Of a stretch of 25,203 nt of DNA, positions 7,632-15,234 are shown one piece after another. Below the pieces are notes generated by a model. The model saw nothing but the letters and a program-made list of their open reading frames with translations, searched no databases and was not told where the DNA came from. Both the position numbers and the translations under genes were made by a program. Origin of the DNA: UMGS902 sp045538895 (GTDB taxonomy: Bacteria > Bacillota > Clostridia > Oscillospirales > CAG-272); contig JAZQEH010000067.1 in the NCBI GenBank assembly GCA_045538895.1, forward strand, positions 1 to 25,203. The letters run 5' to 3'. The first letter of the stretch is position 1. The number at the start of each line of letters is the position of its first letter.

Positions 7632-9713
7632 TTATTTTAAATTAAGTGACTTAGTCAGATAATCTTTAGCTTTTTCTTTATCCTTTGCCGGAACGTTTTT
7701 ACCGCTTGCATAGCAGTTGGATATGAAATTATATCCTTTTTTCATCAAATCCACTGCTGTTTTCCATTCGGTCGGATAATTGTCGGGGTTATTAACCTTT
7801 ATATACTCATAGTATTCGCCAAGATGCTCGCTTGCAAATGCCATAACCTCTTCTGCGTGAAGCACGTCAATCGAAAGGCCGCTTCCCGATTCTTTTGGGA
7901 AAAGATATCCGTTAACCGCAAAATGAATTATGTTACCGAGGAACTTGGGACTCTCCTCAACCGACTTTTTGAAATTGAACAAAACAAACTCTCTGTCCTG
8001 TGCATTTACATCGGTGTCATAGTCAAGTTCAATGGCGTAAGCGTAGTAATACGTTGACCAGATATCATACTTTTTGCAGCTTGCGATAAAATCTTCATCA
8101 GCATTTGCAAACAAGAATCGGAACCAGCGAATAGCTTCTGCCCTGTCCGCTTTGGTTTTACCCTTGCCGATAATAACCGCATAGTCGGAAAGAAGCTCCT
8201 GAACGCAGTACATATCGCCAAGCTCGGCACCTGCCGAGAAATACCTGATCGCCTCTTCGGAGAATCGCTCGGTCTTGTCACGCTTATCTCTTTCAATTAT
8301 ACCAAGCTCATAAGCTGCATCTCTGCATTCAAGCTCAAATGCCCTTTTAAGCAGCTCTGTTTTGTCGCCTTCGATTTTTCTTATGCACGAAACAGCCCAC
8401 TTTTTTGCATTTGCGTGTTTCTTCTCCGCCGCCTTGAAATAAAAGTCAACTGCCGTTTTCGGATCAGCCTCAACACCGATTCCGTCATCATACAGAACAG
8501 CCATTCTGTAATACGGTACGGCAGACCTGATTTCACCGCTTTCGGCAAGCTCATATGCCTTTTTATACAGTTCAACCTTTTTGTCGATCTGCCCAAGCTC
8601 TCCGTAAACGTAGCCTTGATAGCAGTAGCTTAAATAGTCGCCTCTTTTTATCGCTTCTTCATACATGCTGACGGCTTTTTGTAAGTCCTTGTCAACATAC
8701 TGACCGTCCTCGTACATGAACGCTAAAAGACGGAACGCCCTTGGAAAACCGTGTTCCTTTGCTTTTAATGCGTACATATACGCAAGCTCTAAATCCTTCG
8801 GCAGACATTCGCCCTTTCGGTATCCGAATGCAGTATAGTACATTGCTGCAATTCCGTCGCCCTTCGCCGCTCTTTCAAAATACTCATAGGCTTTATTCTT
8901 GTTTGCGGTCAGACCGTTTTCGCCGTAATAATAATTATCGCCTACGTGCGTCAGGGCAAGCACACTTCCCTTTTCGGCAGCCTCAATCATATCTGCAAGA
9001 TAATCTGCATTTTCTGGCTCTTCACGGCGTTTTAAAGCAGAATAGAGATAAAGTCCGTCAAGATTACCTGCGTATTTGCTCGCTTTATAATATAAAGCCG
9101 CCTTTTTAAGGTCGGGCTCAACCAGCACGCCCGTTTCGTATGCTATACCAAGCAGATTTGCGTTTTCGGGAACGAAACAAACCGAATAGGATTCCTTTTC
9201 CTCCGCACGGAGAAGCTCCTGAAGATGCTTTATGCTTTCGCTATCCAGAAAATATCTTTTATTTTTCGGAATAACGTCGTCATTATCGCTATCCGCTGCC
9301 GCCATGGAAGCATTGACAAATTCACCGCTGAACGCCTGCTCAATAGACTGCGTGAAAAGCTGATTTGGTGTTGAAAACCAATTTATATAATGCGTGTTCT
9401 GGATAACAAGTTTAATTCTCGGTGCTATACTGATATTATCGAGCCATATTGCGATGATATGCCTCTTCTCCGATGCCGCAAACTCAAGCTCACGCAGACA
9501 CCAGTCGGACATAACCGAATTATCCGAAACAATAAATACGAAATACTTGTTTTCAATTATCTGATTTGCGATAGCCGAAAAATAGTTCTCACCGCCACGA
9601 AGCTTGTGGTCAAACCACACCTCTTTGCCGCTTTTTTCACGAATTATGGAGACTATCTGTTCTACAATTTTAACATCCTTATGTGAATAGCTCACAAAAA
9701 CTCCGTCCTGCAT
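7632..9713 (-). CDS. TIR domain protein with Sel1-like repeats
   Basis: A 693-residue protein without a signal peptide or membrane segment. Residues 1-130 are a TIR domain: FVSYSHKD at 6-13 (box 1), VWFD at 32-35, and W71-x3-E75, the position of the catalytic glutamate in NAD-cleaving TIRs such as SARM1. An Asp/Asn-rich linker (about 135-150) leads to helical Sel1/TPR-like repeats over about 200-600, with units such as the one ending DLELAYMYALKAKEHG and PKTAVDFYFKAAEKKH. Sel1 repeats usually bind proteins. GGAGG lies 5 nt before the ATG. Co-transcription with an amino acid permease is likely. Bacterial TIR proteins act in phage defence or host interaction; here no other defence gene is seen, so the role is open. 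Confidence 0.85.
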   Translation of the reverse strand: MQDGVFVSYSHKDVKIVEQIVSIIREKSGKEVWFDHKLRGGENYFSAIANQIIENKYFVFIVSDNSVMSDWCLRELEFAASEKRHIIAIWLDNISIAPRIKLVIQNTHYINWFSTPNQLFTQSIEQAFSGEFVNASMAAADSDNDDVIPKNKRYFLDSESIKHLQELLRAEEKESYSVCFVPENANLLGIAYETGVLVEPDLKKAALYYKASKYAGNLDGLYLYSALKRREEPENADYLADMIEAAEKGSVLALTHVGDNYYYGENGLTANKNKAYEYFERAAKGDGIAAMYYTAFGYRKGECLPKDLELAYMYALKAKEHGFPRAFRLLAFMYEDGQYVDKDLQKAVSMYEEAIKRGDYLSYCYQGYVYGELGQIDKKVELYKKAYELAESGEIRSAVPYYRMAVLYDDGIGVEADPKTAVDFYFKAAEKKHANAKKWAVSCIRKIEGDKTELLKRAFELECRDAAYELGIIERDKRDKTERFSEEAIRYFSAGAELGDMYCVQELLSDYAVIIGKGKTKADRAEAIRWFRFLFANADEDFIASCKKYDIWSTYYYAYAIELDYDTDVNAQDREFVLFNFKKSVEESPKFLGNIIHFAVNGYLFPKESGSGLSIDVLHAEEVMAFASEHLGEYYEYIKVNNPDNYPTEWKTAVDLMKKGYNFISNCYASGKNVPAKDKEKAKDYLTKSLNLK

Positions 9714-9740
9714 GAAAGCCTCCTTTTAACAGTTTTCTAC

Positions 9741-9769
9741 ATTATATCACATGGGCATAAAAAAATCAA
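9741..9769 (-). promoter_or_regulatory. Sigma-A promoter of the TIR-permease operon
   Basis: On the minus strand TTGATT (9764-9769), a 17-nt spacer and TATAAT (9741-9746). The -35 box lies inside the stem of the terminator of the preceding operon (9759-9794), a compact arrangement. Confidence 0.75.
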
Positions 9770-9794
9770 TCTGCAAAAGCAGATTGATTTTTTT
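9759..9794 (-). terminator. Intrinsic terminator of the four-gene secreted-protein operon
   Basis: A perfect 16-bp stem (9759-9774 with 9779-9794), core ATCAATCTGC/GCAGATTGAT with A7 and T7 ends and loop AAAA, starts 4 nt past the stop of the SLH gene. Confidence 0.93.
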
Positions 9795-9798
9795 ATTA

Positions 9799-12318
9799 TC
9801 AGTCAAGAACAACTGAAGGCCAACGGTTAGTTGAGAACAAGCTTGTGCCTGTAAGAGTATCGGTGGTTGAACCAATGCCGTCCTGATTGGAAAGCGAAGG
9901 ACAGATCTTAAATGATGCTGCACCGTTAAGACCAACAAGTGCCTTGGGTACGCAAAGTTCAATTACAGCACCCTCGTCCTTGTCATCGTTGTTGCCTAAA
10001 GTACCAAGCACCTTAACTACTGCATTGCCACCTGCCACATTACCCTTAACAGAGCCGTTTGTGAGAGTTTCGATATCAACCGTGCCGTTTATATCTACGT
10101 TTACACGGTAATAAGACGTCTGACTCGAACCGATGCTGATGGATACCGTATCACCCTCGGTAATATACATATCCGCACGGGAAATGAGGAAATAAACGTT
10201 ATTGTTATCGTGTGCGGTGCGAACGGTCATCTGTGCCTGTGTTTCGCTACCTACGAAATATGCGTCGGTATTGTTTTCCCACTCGTTGGTATAACCGTCA
10301 ACACTTACTGCCATCTTGGGAGCATTTGTACGGTGATTGAGGTAGGAGTATGTGATGTGGATAGAACGCTTGTCGCCGGTTTTAACATTGGTTGCGGCTA
10401 TCTTGTGGCTGTCAAGCATCTCGGTTGAACCCCAAGAGCCCTTTGCATCAGGAACCATGACAAATGACTTTGAGTCTATCTTTGTACCGTCAGCATTAAC
10501 CATTTTCGCATTGAGTCCGCCTGAACCGTAGGTAAGAACGACCTCGCCTGACTCAAAACGTGCAAGATAAGGAGATGCACCGTCATGGCTGAACGGGTCA
10601 ACAATAGCATCCTCGGTCTTGGACTCAAGAAGGTCAAGATGCTTCCAATCGCCGTTTTCATCACTGCGTGCAAGCGAAATATGGAAGTCGCCGCCTGTAT
10701 TGTCCTTGATCTCCTGAACTTCGACTGCAAGAAGTGCCTTGCCGTTGTAAAGCTGTGTTACAGAGGGCATCTGACCGCCGAAATACGGAACAGCCTCGGT
10801 GTACATGGGAGTACCGTCTTCATTTATGCCGTAAGGAACCTTTTCGCCGACAACCTCCTGATATACACGCTTACCTACGTAGTGGTTTTCCTTAACGATT
10901 TCGGGTGTCCATGTATAACCGTTGTCGTTGGACACTATCATAGACGTACAGGTGGAACGCTTTTCCTTATCCATGCCGTAGATATCAATATAAGCAATAG
11001 CACATGACCAGTATACTTCAACCTGACCGTCCTCACGCTGATAAATGAAAGGCTCCCATACCTGTCCCTTGGTGAGCTGAACCTCTTCGCTCCAGCTTAC
11101 CTTGTTATCGGCGCCTACTGTACCGCGGCGCATAAATACGCCGTTCATTTCGGCATAATATGCATATCCATAGCCCGATGAAGGACGTACTGCGTATACG
11201 CAGAGAATATCACCGTTGTCAAGCACGCAAGCATCTGCATTTACTGCAAGCATCTGGTCTTCTTGTCCTGCAAGGGGACCGGAAGAATGTGTAAACTTCT
11301 TGGAATTATCTGCCGCCCAGAAAACCTCAGGAGATGTCCACTCCTTGCCGTCATTGGAATATGCTACGTAGAGATGTCTGCCAAACTGACCGTACATCCA
11401 GAAAAGAACAAACAAATCGTCCTTAACCTGCTTGATACGGGGATACCATGCGTTGTCATAACGTGACTCGCCCGTGGTAGCAGCGTCAAGCTTAACGGTT
11501 TCACGGAAGTTGATTTCAAGCGAAGCGGTGGCAATATCGTCATCCTTGTGGTCACCGTTTTCGCTGTTCTGTACAAGCTTATCAATAGTAACGAGCTTGG
11601 TTTCGGGATTTTCGGGAATTACGGGAGTTATGACATCTTCCTCAATACCCATAACGGTATTGAACTTTTCTCTTGTGAAAAGTCCCTTTGCGATAAGCTG
11701 TGTTGCAACATCGTCACCGCTCTTGACAGTAGCGGTGAGTGCGTTATAGCAGATTACAAAAGCATCGCCGCGGGTAAATGCGGTATCTGCGGTTGTATCT
11801 GCGATAAGACCTGCGGTTTTTGCAAGGTCATAAGGGTTATTCCATACGAAATCGCCCTCGCTGTCCTTGTAACCAAGCACACGGAGAATTGCGGTAAGGA
11901 ATGCGAAATCACTCATCGCACTGTCGCCGTCAAACTTGGTTGCGCTTACGCCTGCGGTAATACCGTTAGCGTATGCGTAGCTGATATAGGGCACTGCCCA
12001 TGCAGCAAGGTCGGTAAAGGGATGTGCATTCTGTGTAGAGGTTGCATCCTTCTCTGCACCGAGGAAACGCACAACCTGAGTAATCGACTGTGCACGGGTA
12101 AGGCTGCCGTCGGTTGCGAAATTAACGCTACCGTCGGCATTGTTGCCTACACCTGCCAAAAGTCCGAGTGCGTGAAGTGCGTTAGCCGCATCGTCAGCAC
12201 TAATGCTTTCCGCTTTAGATGCATTCGGGTTGGGAGCTATAAGCAATATGTCGCCAGATGCAAAAGCAGTGGTCATAAGCATTAATGCCGCAAGCAAAAG
12301 ACAAATAATTCTTTTCAT
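9799..12318 (-). CDS. Secreted SLH-anchored sialidase-superfamily (BNR) protein
   Basis: An 839-residue protein. A signal peptide (1-20, ending AFA) is followed by S-layer homology repeats at about 38-225, marked by LTRAQ (73-77) and FTRGD (181-185), which usually bind pyruvylated wall polymers. A Pro/Glu-rich linker (226-242) leads to a six-bladed sialidase-like propeller with WYPRI (291-295) and Asp-box motifs SNDGKEW (321-327) and SNDNGYTW. The C-terminal part, beginning near DGYTNEWENN, matches the CBM9-like domain of its two paralogues. It is the last gene of the operon and has AAGGAG seven bases before its ATG, 13 nt after the previous stop. It should display the enzyme on the cell wall. 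True sialidase activity is not shown; arabinanase-type propellers have the same fold. Confidence 0.82.
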   Translation of the reverse strand: MKRIICLLLAALMLMTTAFASGDILLIAPNPNASKAESISADDAANALHALGLLAGVGNNADGSVNFATDGSLTRAQSITQVVRFLGAEKDATSTQNAHPFTDLAAWAVPYISYAYANGITAGVSATKFDGDSAMSDFAFLTAILRVLGYKDSEGDFVWNNPYDLAKTAGLIADTTADTAFTRGDAFVICYNALTATVKSGDDVATQLIAKGLFTREKFNTVMGIEEDVITPVIPENPETKLVTIDKLVQNSENGDHKDDDIATASLEINFRETVKLDAATTGESRYDNAWYPRIKQVKDDLFVLFWMYGQFGRHLYVAYSNDGKEWTSPEVFWAADNSKKFTHSSGPLAGQEDQMLAVNADACVLDNGDILCVYAVRPSSGYGYAYYAEMNGVFMRRGTVGADNKVSWSEEVQLTKGQVWEPFIYQREDGQVEVYWSCAIAYIDIYGMDKEKRSTCTSMIVSNDNGYTWTPEIVKENHYVGKRVYQEVVGEKVPYGINEDGTPMYTEAVPYFGGQMPSVTQLYNGKALLAVEVQEIKDNTGGDFHISLARSDENGDWKHLDLLESKTEDAIVDPFSHDGASPYLARFESGEVVLTYGSGGLNAKMVNADGTKIDSKSFVMVPDAKGSWGSTEMLDSHKIAATNVKTGDKRSIHITYSYLNHRTNAPKMAVSVDGYTNEWENNTDAYFVGSETQAQMTVRTAHDNNNVYFLISRADMYITEGDTVSISIGSSQTSYYRVNVDINGTVDIETLTNGSVKGNVAGGNAVVKVLGTLGNNDDKDEGAVIELCVPKALVGLNGAASFKICPSLSNQDGIGSTTDTLTGTSLFSTNRWPSVVLD

Positions 12319-12331
12319 TTTGTTCTCCTTA

Positions 12332-14872
12332 TTATTTGAGATTAAGCTTCATCCATGTAGAGGTGTCGCTCTTTGTAGCACCGTTGATGTAATCCTGTGA
12401 ACCTAATGCATCATCGTAGAAGCCGGGGAATACGTGAACGACGTCACCGGTGAGTCCGAGTGCTGCACGGTCAAAGCGGATCTCATAAAGCATACCGCCA
12501 ACTGCTCTCTTAACTCCGCCTGTAACACCTGCAGGAAGTGTATAATCACCAAGGCTTAACAGTGCAGTGGTAATGGTACCCTCTGCATTTACAACCTTGA
12601 GGAAGGCGTAATCGGCAGTTGAATTAGAACTGTCGGTACGGTCGATTATAGCATAGATGTAATCATCGTCATATGCAAAACGGTAGGTTGCCTGAACCGT
12701 AGGTGAAAGGCTGCCTACAAAGAGTGCATCTTTGATATTCTTCCACTCATGAGGATTGCCGTCGGCAACTACGTTCTTCTTGGTTGCATTGATAGTGTGA
12801 TTGAGTCTTACCTTGCCGACAACGGTGGTATTGTGAAGAGTTGTAACCTCTTCGCCCGCATCATTTGTAGTGGTTTCGGAAGCGGCACCCTTCCATCTCT
12901 TATAGGACATTGCAAGAATAGCAGTGTGCGAGTCGATGGGAGCAGACGAACTCCAGAAGCCACCGTCGGTGTCCGAATTATTATAGAAAATATTGTTCTC
13001 ATATGCACTGCCCATATTGGTGCCTCTGTCATTGAGAAGACGTGAATAGAGCATGCTTGAATTATTATACGTGAGAAGGATCTCGCCGGAGTCGAAACGC
13101 ATAAGCGTGGGAGCCGCACCTCTGAACACGTCGCTTGTGGTATTGGAGGGACCTGCCTCGCTGATACCAAGCGCTGTCCATTCACAGCCTGCATTTGAAT
13201 ATGCTTTGCTTATCATGTGATATGAACGGTCAACCGTTCTTGTTTCAGCCACAAGCATCATCTTGTCGCCTGCCGCAAGCTCAACTACACCGGGCATCTG
13301 TCCGTGTACAAAAGGAACTTCTTTACCGTCTATCTTAAGATTGCCTGCCGCAAACTGATAAACTCTCTTTGCGGCATACGGAGCAGAGGTAACGTTTGGC
13401 GTCCACGTATTTCCTCGGTCGGTAGAGGAAATCATGCCTACACCGCTCGAACGCATTTTATCCTGCCAGCCGTACTTATAAAGCATGGGAGCAATGTGAG
13501 TAAAGTAAATCTCAACTGTTCCGTCGCTACGCTGAAGGATCTCGGACTCCCAGTTCTGTCCGTGATAAATAGAAACAGGTGTTGACCACTTGATAGTAGA
13601 GCCGCTTACAGTTCCCTTTACAAGCTCAAGTGTCGAAAGTGACGCATATTCCTCAAGTGCATATCCCGTGCAGGGACGGCGTGAGTAAACGCAGAGAATG
13701 GTGCCGTCATCAAGCAAGCAATGGTCTGCAGTAGTTGCATAGTATGCGTCTTCCGTTCCCTTGAGAGAACCGAAAGTATGTGTAAACGTATTGCCTGCCG
13801 CATTGTAAAGCACCTTAGGAGCACCCCATGTCACACCGTCGGTACTGGTTACATAGTAAAGGTGCATACCCTCTTGGGAATAATTGAGAGTCATGAGATA
13901 AAGGTCATCCTTTACCCTTGTGATACGGGGGTAAAAAGCATTCTGATATCTCGAATGTGTGTTTTCGTTAAGAGCTACCAACGTGCTTCTGTCAAGTTCA
14001 ATATATGAGTTACCCGTGTTGAAGCTATGCGAATCTGTATTCAAGGACTCAATGGTTACCTTTGTTGCAGAAGAACCGCCCGCGTAAGTCTTGAGAACTG
14101 TTTCTGCAGCAGTCTTTACGACTTCATCGGTACCGTTTGCCGCCGCAGTAGCAACCTCATAAACGCTTGCTGCATAAGCACAGTTTGCACTGTCGCTATT
14201 GGTGTAATAAACTGTACGCACATTGCCGTTTGCATCGGCATACGTGATGTACGGACGGGCAGCAATCTTATCTGCATATGAAGCTATGTCTGAACCTATA
14301 ACCGTTGCGGTATAGGTAATGCTTGTGTCATCCTCGTCATAAATGAATACGCCGGGTACGCATGCACCTGCTCTTACATTGCCGCCAAGAGTCTTTGTGA
14401 TTGCACTGTCTTTGTCAACGTCAATAGCCAAAACCGTACCGTAGCCGATATCGGTTTTATGCTCGTTTGCAGGGGTAAACGTACCGTTTCTGCCCTTGCG
14501 GTTGAGTGCATTAACGCTCTCTATTACATCAATTACACCCTTGTCGATCTTAACGAGGAAACGAACACCCGTAGGCTCTGCACAAAACTCTGCGCCCTTA
14601 ACGGAAAGTCCGTTGTTATCGCTTTTAACAACCGCACCGTAAACTGTTCCAACGTATCCATCGGCAGCAACCGCCGCAGTATCAAGCGATTTTGCCGCAT
14701 CTTCGGTTTCAAACCATCCGAGGAAAATGCCGCTTGTACCTGTGCTCAGTGAGGAAAGCTTGGTTGTTGCCTTGGAAGTAGCGGTGATAACCGACATGTC
14801 CTGTGCGCTTGCGATAACGGAAAGTGCAAAAAGCATGCACAATGCGAAAACTAAAGCAATGATCTTCTTCAT
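12332..14872 (-). CDS. Secreted sialidase-superfamily (BNR) protein without anchor
   Basis: An 846-residue paralogue of the gene at 15235-18138. A signal peptide (1-23) runs straight into an InlB/Flg_new-like segment (GIFLGWFETEDAA at 48-60) and a domain with GVRFLVKID and ARPYITY (205-211), common in clostridial surface proteins. The propeller follows, with FYPRI (313-317) and Asp boxes STDGVTW and SSTDRGNTW. A CBM9-like domain begins at DGNPHEWKN. It has no dockerin, SLH repeat or LPXTG sequence, so it may be released. The dockerin missing here is present as a separate small protein encoded 12 nt upstream. Its ribosome-binding site GGGG(A)GC is close to the start. The substrate is unknown. 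Confidence 0.82.
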   Translation of the reverse strand: MKKIIALVFALCMLFALSVIASAQDMSVITATSKATTKLSSLSTGTSGIFLGWFETEDAAKSLDTAAVAADGYVGTVYGAVVKSDNNGLSVKGAEFCAEPTGVRFLVKIDKGVIDVIESVNALNRKGRNGTFTPANEHKTDIGYGTVLAIDVDKDSAITKTLGGNVRAGACVPGVFIYDEDDTSITYTATVIGSDIASYADKIAARPYITYADANGNVRTVYYTNSDSANCAYAASVYEVATAAANGTDEVVKTAAETVLKTYAGGSSATKVTIESLNTDSHSFNTGNSYIELDRSTLVALNENTHSRYQNAFYPRITRVKDDLYLMTLNYSQEGMHLYYVTSTDGVTWGAPKVLYNAAGNTFTHTFGSLKGTEDAYYATTADHCLLDDGTILCVYSRRPCTGYALEEYASLSTLELVKGTVSGSTIKWSTPVSIYHGQNWESEILQRSDGTVEIYFTHIAPMLYKYGWQDKMRSSGVGMISSTDRGNTWTPNVTSAPYAAKRVYQFAAGNLKIDGKEVPFVHGQMPGVVELAAGDKMMLVAETRTVDRSYHMISKAYSNAGCEWTALGISEAGPSNTTSDVFRGAAPTLMRFDSGEILLTYNNSSMLYSRLLNDRGTNMGSAYENNIFYNNSDTDGGFWSSSAPIDSHTAILAMSYKRWKGAASETTTNDAGEEVTTLHNTTVVGKVRLNHTINATKKNVVADGNPHEWKNIKDALFVGSLSPTVQATYRFAYDDDYIYAIIDRTDSSNSTADYAFLKVVNAEGTITTALLSLGDYTLPAGVTGGVKRAVGGMLYEIRFDRAALGLTGDVVHVFPGFYDDALGSQDYINGATKSDTSTWMKLNLK

Positions 14873-14884
14873 TTTGCTCCCCCC

Positions 14885-15223
14885 TTATCCTACAAGCTCA
14901 CCGAGGCCAACTTCGCTGCCCAAAAGATGCTTGATAACGAGCAAAGCATCCATAATGGAAACTGTATTGTCGGAATTTACATCAATACTGTCACGCAAGG
15001 TGTTGGATTTGTTACCTGTTATATACTTAAAAACCGCCAATGCGTCTTTGAGGTCAACCACACCGTCGCCATTTGAATCACCTTCAATATGCTGGTTTTC
15101 CGGAATATCAACTTTTGAAGTGCCAGAAAACAGAATATAGTTTTCTCCGGTGTACGCAAAAGCAGGTATGACACTTACTGCAAACAGTAACGTGCACAAA
15201 ACGATGGATAATGTCTTTTTCAT
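14885..15223 (-). CDS. Small secreted stand-alone type I dockerin
   Basis: A 112-residue protein made of a signal peptide (1-23), a short linker (GENYILFSGTSKVD) and a complete two-repeat type I dockerin. Calcium-loop ligands are D49/N51/D53/D60 and D81/N83/D85/D92, each followed by its helix (ALAVFKYI and ALLVIKHL). No enzymatic or binding domain follows. An ATG at 15229 is in frame but only 1 nt from AAGGAG; the ATG at 15223 has 7-nt spacing and is preferred. The first residues match the N-terminus of the next gene upstream at both DNA and protein level, so it arose by duplication. As a bare dockerin it could occupy or cap a cohesin. The frame ends normally and I see no frameshift joining it to the following gene. 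Confidence 0.8.
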   Translation of the reverse strand: MKKTLSIVLCTLLFAVSVIPAFAYTGENYILFSGTSKVDIPENQHIEGDSNGDGVVDLKDALAVFKYITGNKSNTLRDSIDVNSDNTVSIMDALLVIKHLLGSEVGLGELVG

Positions 15224-15234
15224 AATCATTCTCC

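Noticed and set aside
7632..9713. Complete anti-phage defence island
   Set aside because: Only the TIR domain points to defence. No nuclease, cyclase, SMODS, SIR2 or restriction gene is nearby, so a defence system cannot be claimed.
11548..12285. A 245-codon open frame on the plus strand
   Set aside because: It is antisense to the SLH gene, which has clear domains and a ribosome-binding site. Its cysteine-rich translation matches no family and reflects the codon bias of the opposite strand.
12332..15223. A programmed or accidental frameshift joining the small dockerin gene to the enzyme gene
   Set aside because: The small gene has its own stop, and the enzyme gene has its own full signal peptide and start codon, so they read as two secreted proteins.
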